From Wuchereria bancrofti (Eukaryota; Nematoda; Chromadorea; Rhabditida; Onchocercidae): a stretch of DNA of 64,000 nt. Location: positions 13,013,870-13,077,869 of the forward strand of contig SSBO01000012.1 in assembly GCA_005281725.1 (NCBI GenBank), read 5' to 3'. Shown piece after piece: positions 1 to 12,093 of the stretch (its first letter is position 1; each line of letters begins with the position of its first letter). The position numbers and the translations under genes were made by a program. The notes under the pieces were generated by a model, which was given only the letters and a program-made list of their open reading frames with translations, did no database searches and was not told where the DNA came from.

Positions 1-156
<156 letters not shown>

Positions 157-1376
157 TCACTTTTCTTTCCATTATATTGATATTTTTATTTTTTTCACTT
201 TCTACTTCTCAATTAATTAACAAAAATTAGATTTGAAAAAGCAAAAACACCACTAATTTACGAATAAACACAATTTACGAATATTTTAAGATTTTAAGCG
301 GAATTATTTATCCTTATTATTGTTATTGGTATTATTATTGTTATTGCTTTTGCTATTGTATGTGTAATACAATATCAAATAATAATTAATACTGATATAG
401 AAATTCTGAATAATTTTTATACATAAACAATAATGAAATGGCAAAATTAATTGTCATAATTATTAAGAATTTTCTAATGCCTAAAATTTAACTGTATCAT
501 TATCTTCTAGAAATAATTTATATTAATTATGACTTCTTATCTACTAATTAATCATTAGCGATTTTCAGGACGTTTTCTTTTATTGCAGCGAATATTTCAT
601 ATTTCGTCATTTCATTTTCTAGTTCAAAGCATTCATTTCAGCCAAAAAAAAACTGCAAAATTAACCATTTCAACTGACCTTTTAAAGTTTTACATAAATG
701 GATTTTTCAAAATTTGCACATCTGTTTGCTAAACATAGAATTAAAATTTTCAATGAACTAAAGAAAATTTTTACTTTATGGACATGATAAAGAACTTTAC
801 ATTTTTACAAATAGAAATAAGATCTTGATCTAAAGTAATCTGAAATTTGATGGCATACTTTTGTGCAGTAAATCTCATTTCTAATATCCTTTTTTCAAAA
901 AAAAACTGAATACGAGAAGTTTAGGATTAAATGATTGAAGATTGGATAATTCAACAGCACTTAAATTTTCAAAAAATGAATACTATCATATCATATTAGG
1001 ATTCAAATTGATTGTCATAGATTTAATTCACTTTCCGACAAATTTACGAATATAATAAAGAACGAAGGACAGTGGAAAAAAAGAAATTAAACTAAAGGTT
1101 TCATATATTGATAGTAAAAGTTAAATGCAAATAACAATAAAAATTTAAGTTTGTCAAGAAGATAAATTAAAGAATCAACAAAAAAAAAAATTAAACTTTA
1201 AAAGGAAAATTAGTCCTACTGTTTTGCAAAACTTATGGTAAAAGTTCCATCAATTATTGATTAAAACAATTTGCTAACTTTCACTTCATTTAACAGAGAT
1301 TGATAACTTGAATAAAAAAAAAGAATTTTTTTTTTTTGAAAAACTAGTTTAAAAAACCTCATATTTAAAGCAAAAT

Positions 1377-1435
1377 TGTGAAATATAATCATTGTGAAAT
1401 ATAATCATTGTGAAATATAATCATTGTGAAATATA
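1377..1435. repeat. 16-bp tandem repeat
   Basis: About three and a half exact copies of GTGAAATATAATCATT in a row. Minisatellite-like; no function is suggested by its position. Confidence 0.9.
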
Positions 1436-2039
1436 ACTTTAAATTAATAATTCATAAAAGTTATAAGAGAGGAAAATCATTAATCCAAGAGTGGGAAAGA
1501 GGAGAAGATAGTCAATCTAAGAGAAGAATTAAAGGAGAAAATTTTAAGCTAACTTAATAATATAAACAATTCAAATGTTTGTACTGCCACTAAACAATGA
1601 GGAAAAATTTGTTAAAATGAAGTAAAGATAAATTTGAATAGATTATTTGAAAGTTAATAAAGAAAATGCTAGTTGAGAATTATAAAAGTATCACAAGTAA
1701 TAAACTGAATCGTTGTAAGATACATTTATATACACATATGTTTATTTATAGAGAGGATAATTGATAAATATCATGTGATATTAAATAATTCCACCTGATA
1801 ACTGCTGCTGATAAGAAATGATAGTTAAAATTTGTTGAATAAAAATGAATGAAGAGTGGAAGTGGTAGTTGTCATCGTGATGTTACAGCAAATCGTAGGG
1901 TACAGCGATATTTTGAAAGTAAGCAAGAAGATAAGATGGTAGGAAGAGCTGAGCAGTGATTAGTTAACTGGCTTCTCCCTTCGAAATGAACAAGTAAGCA
2001 TTTCATTTTCTCTGTAACTTTTAAATGATATTTGTTTAC

Positions 2040-2145
2040 AAAATGGGAAAGTAAGAAGAGTAAGATAAAGAAAAGGTGAAAGAGAAGGATAAGGAAGAAA
2101 AGAGGAAGGAAAAGGAGGAGGAAGAGAAGGAGGAGAAAGAGTGAT
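2040..2145 (+). repeat. Polypurine (GA-rich) tract
   Basis: A stretch of about 100 bases that is almost only A and G (repeats of GGAAG/AGGAGA). It translates into Lys/Glu/Arg-rich open frames that should not be taken for coding sequence. Confidence 0.85.
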
Positions 2146-3717
2146 TGAATGGATGATTGAATTGAGTTAGAGTATTACTACTGCAAGTTGAAGAAGGATC
2201 TCGATCAACTTTAGAATCGAAGAGCTACAAACTGAGGAATCATTTATCCATCGACACATACGTGCAGCTGTCTGCACTAATAGAGATAGAGAGAGATACG
2301 TACGTCAAGCATTACTTACTATAATTTATAAAATTATATTTTTTAATAGTCATATATTTGTATGTAAAAATTATATATAGGCATACAAGTATGTAAGTAT
2401 ATTTGTTTAAAGTTTTAAATAATTTTAATTTATTAGCTGTAAAAGTAAACATATTAGCATATATACTTATGGAAAAAATAAATTAATATCTTTTCAAAAT
2501 AAATTAATATCTATGATAATTAGAGCACAAAAAAAAAGTGATTAGATGTTAAAATAATATTTTTTTTTTTTGCTTCTCTACGGACACACACAATAATATG
2601 TTTCGAGAATTTGATAAAAAATTATGAATAAATTTTTTTTTTGAATTATGCTAATTTTGATGTATTATTACGCATTTGTTAAAATTGTATAATTGTAATA
2701 GAGTAACAAATATCTTGCGAAAAATTTTCTAATTATTCTTTTAAAAGAATTTCTTTCAAAGTCATTAAAAATTAGATTTAAATTGGCAAAAATATTTTTA
2801 GCATCAATTATTTGATCATTCAATTGATTAATTATTCTAAAATGACAAATTTAAGTAAAACTTAATCATTAAATAAATTCATTGTTGTTCAATTAATTGA
2901 TTGATTGATTGAAGAGAAAAATTTTTTGCAACCATTTATACTATTCACTATTAAATATTAAAACAAAATTTTCAAATTCAACAAACTCACTAAACTATTG
3001 ATAAAGAAATCTATTTATAGCTTACCATATAATAACGATAATAAGCAAAAAGATATTATTAATTAAATGCTAAAAATATCGGGTAACTTGTTGAAATTTC
3101 AACACAAAGTACATATACTCTCTTTAAAAAAAAAATATTTTGCTATAGTTAAAGCTGGAAAATTTGCCTCGTCGTCTGTTGAAATATTATCTTGTTATAA
3201 GTGAAATGAAATGAGAAGCGAATAACTATCCAATCATAATGGTTGTAAAGTGATGATTCTGGTGGAAATAATAGGAGTAAAAGTAATAGTAATAGTGATA
3301 AGTAGTTTTTAAGTATGTTATCGAATTTATGATAAAATAATGAAAGTTAGGAAGATCGAATAAGAATAGAAATACGCTTACTAAATAATTATCAATGAAA
3401 TTAAAACATAATCAAAAGGGTCATATTAATAGGAGTAGGGTAGAAACAAGAAGATTAGACTGAAATGTAAAAGATTTAAATATTGTAAGATATTTATAAA
3501 TTTTGAATAGAATTGAAAAAAAAAAGTTAGATCAAATGATGGAAAATGATTTAAACTGAATAGTTATTATTTAAAAATTTAGGATAGAATGAAAAAAAAA
3601 ATCGATAGATCAATGGAAGTAATTTTTATATGAATTTAGTATGAAATGGAAAAGAGTTCGATGGGTCGAACTAATAATCCAAATGGGTCGAGGATCAAAC
3701 TATCCGACAAAGCCGCA

Positions 3718-3742
3718 CACACACACAAACACACACACACAC
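3718..3742 (+). repeat. (CA)n microsatellite
   Basis: Near-perfect CA dinucleotide run. It produces the His/Thr alternation seen in open frames across this position. Confidence 0.9.
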
Positions 3743-6700
3743 AGATACATCGGAACAGCTGCTTCATCATCTCAGATACACACTTCCCTCTTTCCATCTT
3801 TCATTCTTCGATGGAAAGAAGAAAGCTTCCGTACTTTTTTTTTCTTTCCTAAAGATGAAAGTGATTCGTCAGTTATTGAAAACGAAAAATATTTTACTCT
3901 TTCTTTTCTCTCAAAAATTTTCTCCCTTTTTATCATTTTTTATTTCTATGTTATAATTTTGAAAAAGAAAAAAGAAAGAAGATGAAGTTTTAATAAAATT
4001 TATAAAATTAAATTAATTCATTTCTTTTTCATCTCATCTCATTCAATTTTATTTATCGCTAAATGATTGAAAATATTTTAAAAGATAATTTTATAATCAA
4101 TTTTTTCCTTTGTTTTCTTTTGTATAAAAATAATTTAAATCAATAGATAAATTTTTAATAGAAATGAATTACAATTAAAAGATTTTCGAAAATTTTTTGT
4201 TTCAATTTTTTATAAAACTAAGGGAAACTAATTTTTCATTACTCTTCATCTTCCGTCTTTTCTCCCTTTCTCTTTTTCCCCTCCCCCTTTTTCTTCACTT
4301 TCACTGCCTTCCACGTTTTTATAGTCATAAATAAAATGATGTAATAATTTAACATCATAAACTTCATCTAAGAGTTGCATAAAGTTCATGTCTGATAATA
4401 AAGAAATTATTTAGAGTGAAAATTTTTGGACCAGTTAATTTCACATTTATAAATTTGATTTTTTCTCTTTGAATAATTAAAGTTTATCGACAAACTTTTT
4501 TTCTTTTGGTGCTTTATTCTTATTTGATTCTCTTCCAAATTTCATTCTGATTGAATTAGAAACTTCATCTATTGAATTAGAGAGTCCAATATAAAATCAA
4601 ACATCACCTATTGATTTTTTTTTAAATCTACATTCCATACTATAATTATTGATTCATTTATATTTAACAGTTGACAAAAAAAAAAGAATTAAAGTTGATA
4701 ATCTGAATACTTTAGTTCTATATTTCTAATTGTAAACATAATTTTTTTTTGTGTATACATGCTTACCTATATCTCTCAGTAGTAACAGAGTGGTAGGAAT
4801 TTATCAGCCAACTGATTAAATTTATTTAAATGCATTATGAACAAATCAAGAAATTCTACACAGATTTCTAAATTGAATATTATTAAGAGAGAGTGGGACA
4901 GAGGAAGAGAGAGAGAAATATGAGGAAAGAGAAAGAAGATGATAGTAGAAAGTCGATCCTGTTTATTACACACGATCTGATAATCTTACTAAAACAAAAT
5001 CATCTTATCATCTAATAAATTGTATTTATCAATCAATGCATTCTTTAAGAAAAGGAAAAAAAGGAAAGAAATCCGTGACATCATCGTTATTTTATTCATT
5101 TTGTTTGTTAAAGAAAAAACCAAAACAAAAACAAATTTACTATTGATTATAACCGAATGATTATTATAAATCGAAAGATCAAACCTAAATTAATAATGGT
5201 AAAAGTCTAAATGCGTCAATGTGAATGAATGTCTGATGAATTCATTCGTGTACTTCAAACCATTTATTTATTTATTTTAAAAATGCTTTGAAACGATCAT
5301 GATATACAAATATAACATAGGAATATTATTATATTTACAAATTAGTACAATTTGGACAAAAAAAAGAGTACAAACTATGGAATATTAAAATACTTTTTTC
5401 GAATTTAGCTCTTTAATGAAATAAGAGAAAAAAAATACTATATTTGCATGCGTACAAAAAGTTCAATAAAATTGATGACTGATACATAAGTAATGAATTA
5501 AAACAATACAGATTTAGCTAGTAAATTAAACAAGTGTTGAGGAAAATTAAGAAGTTTCATAGGATTTGTTTCAATTCATTTAAGGCTGTGTTTGATTTCA
5601 ACTTTAGTGTAATAATGTTGCCATTATTTGAACTTAAATTTGATTAAACTATGAGGTTTGATTAAACAAGGAAAGATTTTGAATTCAACTTATTCGATAA
5701 AGTCGACTAAAATATCAGTTCGTTTAAATCAGAAATGTTAAAATTTCCTTCACTTAAGCATAATTCATTTTAATTTAAACACATGATAATAAATTTAATT
5801 CTAGCTAAATTTAGTAGAAAAATATAATGTCCAAAATGATATAATATCATTCATAACGTCTGCTTTTAATTTTTGCTGCAACTACTATCAAAAAACTCTC
5901 GAGCATGCAATTTGATAATCGATTTTAATCTATCAAACTTAATAATTTAATTAAATTTAATTTTTAATTTATCTAACTTTCAGTTTAAACTTTTTTTACT
6001 TAAATTTTCTGCTAGACAATTTAATTCATTATATTCGTATGAAAGTAAAAAAAAAAATCTGAAAAATCATTCTTAGTTTAATTAATGAAAAAAGAAGGAA
6101 AGAATTTTGTGCTATAAAATTTTGTGAAAAAAATTTCAACACCACAATATTAACAATTACAAATATTAACCAATACAAAATATAAGTGAGGAAAAATTGT
6201 CGTAATTGTAAAACATTCAAAAGAATGATGAAATTGAATGGTACTTTAGGGAAAGACTAAATAATGCTAAGATGTGACAAGAATGAAATGAAGAGTATAG
6301 CTGTTCAATTTTAAGGGTACTTCTTTAAATTTATGATATTGAAATGAAAATTTTCTATATTTTTGAAAAAAATACAAAGATATTTTATGAATGGAAATTA
6401 TAATTTTTCGCTAAATCTAAAAATGACACATAACATACACACACATACATACATACGTAATACATAGACAAATACACATATGCACATTTGGTGCATTTTT
6501 ATTTGAATAATAATATACACAATTAATCTAATAATGTTTTTAAATATATTAACAATTAGAAATATAATGCGAGAAATTTATTGCAGAAAGTTCCAAGAGA
6601 ATTTTACGTTTGGAATTTTATGAATAGGGATGATTAGGATTAGACTATAATATTCTTAAATTTTTTTTTATTTTACACTTAATGATATAGTTTTTACATT

Positions 6701-9127
6701 TATTTTTATTAATTCAATTTCTCTCTCCTCTCCCTCTCTCTCATGGCTTGAATTCGCAAACGAAGATTAGTAAAGAGATCTATCCACGTTTGTTGCAAAT
6801 GCGTTGGTGGTTTGAAATGTTGCAAAATACAGGTAATATTGGGTGGTGTTGACAAGGTGTGGTTGCTAATATGTCGTCTTTTCTCCACGAGACACGTTTA
6901 TTTTCAAAATTAGTGACAACGCTATAGATGATATGTCTCCATGTCTCTCGATTAATGGCCAACTGACTTTAGTCATTGTATCCTAGGCTAAGAGATTGTC
7001 AACCGGTGGCGAGTGTTGTCACTTCATAGAGGATAATATTAGGAAGACAATAATCTTTCATCCTGAGGACATAATCAGCCCAATGCAATGTTCCAAATAG
7101 TATGGCCTCAATGCTCGTACGAGGATGGTGACACTGTCATTGGTAGTGCAATAGATGATGTAGGATGCTGCAGATGAGAAATTTTTCTTGAAAAGTTGAA
7201 ACAGGTGGCACACCTGCTATATAGATAAGTTATACAGATAATTGACACAGTCCTATGATCCATTAATTCTATTAACTTATTTTTCACTGCTTCCGCTGAA
7301 TGAACTGTTCAGCGAGTCACAGATAGATTACCTATAATTCAGATCTGTACAGAACAGTAGATAGTATAAAGGTCTGTAAACACTAATCTTTGTGATTGTA
7401 AACACTATCCTCTGTAATTTACTTCAAATATTTGTTGCTTCATTTATTTTTATGGAATTTTTCTGCATACCTGCAAATCGACCATAGCTGGCAAAGGCAT
7501 GCAGCATACCTTCAATTGTTTTGATTGTGCTTCTGAGGAAATGTGTTTGCTACTTGCATAAATTGTTAGATTGATGTAAGCTTGGATAAGTCTATGATGG
7601 TGATAATCTACCTGTGGTGGACAACTTTCTCAAGCTGATGTCCAGTTCAAAAAGTTTTGCAAATTCTGCAAAGCAGGAAATTATGCGTTACAGGGATACT
7701 TCAGTATGGGCTACAAGAGCGACATCATATGCAAAGGATAGTTCTCGGGCAAGATGATGAACAGTTTTGATATGTGCTTTCAATTGTCTGACATTGAATA
7801 AACTTTCATCGGTACAATATCGAATTTAAACAACATCGAATTTAAGATAATGTCAACAGGTTTGGTGCAAGAACACAGCTTTATTTCACGTCACTAATTA
7901 TTGGGAGAGATTCAGAGAGTGAATTTCCCAATTCGACTTGGGTCAACAATGTCATACAGAGCATTTGTCTTGTTCCCTACACTTTTCTTGCAATTGTCTG
8001 AGAGCAAACACAATGTTTACGGATCTCTGAAATTACTTTGGTTCTCAAACAGAAATACTTCCTCAATAGCCGCTATTTGTTTATTTACAACTATTCGTGT
8101 TTTATTGAATTTTATTGAGCGGTTGAACTTTTCTCCTTTCTTCTTATATAGGATAATGATAGCGATTGATCATGAGATCACAATGATTACATATCTTGTT
8201 CTCAACAATTCACGATAAATTTATAAAATTTAACTTGGAATATTTAGCCTTTGTGCTTGGAGACTTCAAATGGAATTCCATCAGATCCTTGCTAGATTTA
8301 AACTTGAGAGTCTCTTCCAAATTGGGCTTACGTCCGGTTCAGTTCTCACTAATAATTGCTCAACAGTCCTTAATTAAACGGTGGAAAAGATATCAAAAGC
8401 GTTCAGACCATTTCTTCAAAATGAAAGTTTCATTTGTGAGAAGAGCGAACGGCCATCTGAACTGAGAAAAGGACTGTGAATGTGATATGTTGGTCCATGC
8501 ACTATTTTCAAAGCTTTCAAAGTTCTTTATGGTAGCAGAAATTTGCATATGATTGGATCTGCTCTGCTTAACTTCATTGATCTACCATCTCTTCTCGATG
8601 TTCTAAAATTTCTGTTGAAGTTTGCTACTTGCAAGACGAGAAGCTGCTCTTTTCGGATAAGTTAGCATCGCATGAGGCGGTAATTTGTTTAACATTCTGT
8701 GAAGAATATCGCGAATGTTTCTGCGGCCTATTCAGATGTAGTCAATGAGGTGTCTAAGTTGTCTTTAGGCTCTTTTTTATGTGACAGTAGTTGCCATTTT
8801 ACCCAAAACTCAAGTAGGAGACATCCGCTGTAATTGCAGTTTACAACATTGTCATTGCCTAATACTCCTTTCCAGTTCAAGCTTCTCCCCTATGCTTATG
8901 ATTCTCTCCTATTCAATGATTGTGACCTTATCGTTTGCAAGAACCTTTCGGATAAGTCCACGAAGGCCCGTATAGAATTTGATTTTTTCTGTGGGGACAG
9001 CTTGAAAAGTTGAAGCGTCTAATGATGAAAACAACAACATGTTATTTTGCAGTGGAAGGGTAGCGAGATAATTCGATCGGAATGAGCTGTTGTCAAGTTG
9101 GTAGGTTGGAGACAGTTGAGTTCTTGG

Positions 9128-9412
9128 TCATAAAGCCAGGTAAGAACATTCGGCTTTCGGTTTACCTGACCAGAAGAATGTACAGTCTCGCCATTTCTTT
9201 AAAAGTGCCTTATTCACGCAGACTGTAGTGTCGATATTAAGTCGTGACAGTTCGTGGGCAGTTAGAAGTCCAGTGACAAGCATTGTTCGAGTGTTCCAAC
9301 ATGCAAGAGTCAAATTGAACACACTTTTGGAAGCAGATGTATGCCTTTGTTTCTTTGTTCCAGCTTGACTGCGGCAAAAGATACCCGCTGATCGGGTAGC
9401 CAAATGAGCCAC
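9128..9412 (-). pseudogene. LINE endonuclease N-terminal fragment
   Basis: A 94-codon open stretch inside the element. Residues about 37-94 follow the apurinic-endonuclease-like domain of LINE ORF2: NLTLACWNTRTM, then a helix ending ELSRLNIDTTVCVN (family: ELxRxxIDIAALxET), then CTFFWSGKPKAE (family: YTFFWSGKPxxE). The catalytic Glu expected after the 'ALxET' strand is absent (TTVCVNKA), so even this open piece would not be an active nuclease. It is out of frame with the following endonuclease segment near 8760. Confidence 0.8.
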
Positions 9413-9570
9413 CTTTTTCAGACCTCTCTCTTTACGGAATAAGCAATGCTATGATTGAAAAAGGTTATTTGATCACCAGGATGCTACCAAACAGGACTGT
9501 CATCAACTACACGTCAGTCTCGAGCAACAAAGTCTTGAACTACCTACGTGCAGGGTTGGGTTTGTAGCTC

Positions 9571-9882
9571 CTAGTATACGTTGCACCTGCTGCCTCCTTT
9601 CTCACGACGCAGGGTTTTATGGAATTGCGCATATTCTTTGAGCCTACGCAAAAGTTTTTTTAGATGAATCGTAGCGTGCACAGAACTGGAGCTGTTTCTA
9701 TCCTTTACATCCGAAGTAGCAAGCTTGGACGATGGCAGCGAAATTTCCAAGTCGTTTGTTAGCAATATCCTTCTCATAAATGAACAACTTTGCAGGGCTA
9801 AACGAGCTCTATCTGCTAGAGTTTGAAATGAGAGTTGCCCTTCTCTCAGATTGGTTACCCTAAATTCTACCCATGCACACAC
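9571..9882 (-). other. Open frame in LINE 5' region, unrecognised
   Basis: A 103-codon open frame upstream of the endonuclease fragment and inside the same GC-richer block. It is rich in Arg, Leu and Ser with no motif I recognise. A further open stretch with GARMLIVSYVDDGICL lies just upstream (about 10000-9930). It may be the remains of a 5' ORF of the LINE or of an older insertion. There is no splice or promoter evidence that it is a host gene. Confidence 0.3.
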
Positions 9883-10030
9883 TCACTTTGTCTGACTCTT
9901 CAACAGAGATCTGTCTGGCTTGAGAGATCCTACCTGAAGACATATGCCATCGTCAACGTAGCTCACAATTAGCATGCGAGCTCCTTTTCCCAGCTCAAAA
10001 ATGTATCCTCGGAAGAGGTTAATTCAATAC

Positions 10031-12093
10031 TTAAATAATAATATACACATTTTCATTTATAAAATATAGATTTAACTAGAATAATGATAACAATAATATT
10101 AATGCTTAAATGAGCTAGTGCAATGCGAATGTTGAATATTATTGATTCTAAAGTGACATCTTTACATATTTCAGATTCAGTCTGATAACTTCTTTCGGGC
10201 ATCGTTGATTTCTTCCATAATTCGTTTCGATAAAATCACTATCATTTCTGCAAATTTTATTCACTTAATTTAAATTTAGTAACAACCAAATTTTCTCCTT
10301 AAGATCATTCGATAAATTTAAAAATTCGAAAAGGAGCTTAAGAAATAAGCTTCTTCATAAGGTTTATTTAACTACCGTTTCCTCTGCTACAGTAACAAGT
10401 TGCATTTTGAAAAAATTTTCCATCAATGATCGGAGCTATATGACATGTATCAGACAAAATCGAAATCAGAAAACGTTGAAATGTCGAATATTCGGTGAAC
10501 ATGGACTATCACTGTCGCCAATTGCTGAACTGTATCGTAGCTAAAAATAGAAAGTTTGAATAATAAATTTATTCAAATTTCAAACCGTTTAGTATTATTT
10601 AAATATAAAAGTATTACCTTCGTGCAAAAATTTGATGATTTGGAATTGATACTTTAATAGTTTAAAAACATCAAAATAAGTTATCATACGTGATAATGAA
10701 AGTGGTAGTTTATACCTTCGACTATAGCAATGAATATTATAGACTTTGTTTAATTTAAAAATTAAGATATTTCGAAATCATATACGTTAAATGATATAAG
10801 CGAAGTGGGATGTAAAGATTGAAATACAGTACTACTAAATAGCCTAGAATTTAAATAACAACTCGAAATTTAAATAACAAATTCGAATGATAGATTTATT
10901 ATGAACCAATTATGCCATTTTGAGAGACAAATTCCTTTATTCTCTCATCCCATAGTTTATTTAATCTGTCACATGCAAATTGTTGATTTACATTTAGGAT
11001 TGACAAATAAGTGGGTAAATAAAAAAAAAAGATGCAAATACCCGACATCGATCAGTGTTAAATTTTTTCACCATGGAAACAATTCGATTTACTGAATACA
11101 TCTGATCTTTGATACTGCTCCATTTTAAGCAATAATTAGTTAGAAAATTTCACATATGTAACGAAAAAGTTTTGGAATAGCAAAAAATTTCAAAGTTTTG
11201 AGTAAAAATAGTCAAAGCTAAATGAGAAGAAAAGAACGAAACAACAAAATTTTCTATAATTTACCTTCTAATCCACCACATATTTATTATTTTATATTAT
11301 ATATACAATAATAAATTAATAAATGTAATGAGCAGTTTTTTGTTAGGCAAAACTAGTTTAACACTTATATTTAAAATCATTTTATTAGCTAGTTATCGTC
11401 TCAAGAAGCATTGAATATCAAGTAAATAACTGGTAATATATATTACTTATTATTTACATACTATTACTATTAATAAGTAATATGTATTACTTAAATGTAT
11501 TAAATTGTAGCACAATATATCTTACTGTAAAATATACAAAATAATTAATAATTGTAAATATTTTAGTATTATATTACAGTAAAATTTGAGAATAATTATT
11601 AACAATTTCAAAAATTTAAATCTTTTCTTTTCCTTCAAATAAAAAGACAAAAAGATAAATAAAGTTAAAAAAGATGATTTATTCTCCAATAAGTTTTTCT
11701 AGTAAAATTAAAAAATATTGATCGATTCAAAAATATACAAATAACTTCAATTTAAATAACATAAAATGTCAGCGAATACAAACGTTAGCATAACTTCATT
11801 ATATTGATGAAACAAATCAATAAATAACCGTTTTGCTGCATTGTACCTAAAACAAAATCATAACTTAAACTTGAAAATATCTTTGGAGGAAAAAATAATT
11901 AACAAATAAGGAAAAGATAAATATTTATATGAGACAAACAATTACGTAGCAATTAAATAACAAAGCAAATAATCTTTAATATTAGGAATTGTGTTACTCT
12001 TTTATTAAAGTGCTGTCAGATAGCAGACGAATGACTTTGAATTTCAATTTTAAATATCTTTAGTTAATTTTGAAATGTTAAAATATAAATAAC
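10031..12093. other. AT-rich stretch, possible pseudogene remnants
   Basis: Mostly AT-rich filler with no supported gene. On the minus strand at about 10560-10380 a CTATTTTTAG acceptor is followed by short protein-like pieces in two frames (HVHRIFDIST, then CHIAPIIDGKFFQNAT). This might be the last exon of the metallo-beta-lactamase-fold pseudogene that lies next to it. The frame 10901-11095 is not convincing. Confidence 0.5.

Larger units (their letters stand above)
157..6715. other. AT-rich non-coding stretch
   Basis: No coding exon supported. Open frames of 60-114 codons here (for example 3641-3985 and 4776-4973) are low-complexity translations of T-, CA- or GA-rich DNA without family resemblance or splice logic. 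Contents: about 3.5 tandem copies of a 16-base unit (GTGAAATATAATCATT) at about 1377-1435, a purine-only tract at about 2040-2145, a CA tract at about 3718-3742, and many A/T homopolymers. Confidence 0.7.
6719..10030 (-). mobile_element. Decayed non-LTR retrotransposon (LINE, RTE-like)
   Basis: This block is visibly GC-richer than its flanks and about 3.3 kb long, close to a full-length RTE-type LINE. Read on the minus strand it gives, in order from high to low coordinates: an endonuclease N-terminus (about 9412-9128, with WNTRTM, ELSRLNID and CTFFWSGKPKAE); further endonuclease with RHLIDYI and IGRRNIRDIL (about 8760-8690); a reverse transcriptase start with DGIPFEVSKH (about 8300-8240); a later RT motif FALRQLQEKCREQDK (about 8017-7965); FAEFAKLFELDISL (about 7650-7610); and a C-terminal NRETWRHI...FENKRVSWRKD (about 6955-6880). 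Stops and frame changes separate these pieces, so no intact ORF remains. The 3' end runs into a GA-rich run and an A-rich tail at about 6719-6745. Assignment to LINE is firm. The clade (RTE/BovB-like versus a related group) is inferred from remembered protein patterns. Boundaries are approximate. Confidence 0.85.

Noticed and set aside
3641..3985. 114-codon open frame on the plus strand
   Set aside because: Its His/Thr part is a CA microsatellite and its Phe/Lys ends are T- and A-rich runs. There is no family resemblance and no splice context.
6719..10030. GC-richer block as a bacterial (endosymbiont) insertion
   Set aside because: The readable peptides are LINE endonuclease and reverse transcriptase; no bacterial gene was recognised.
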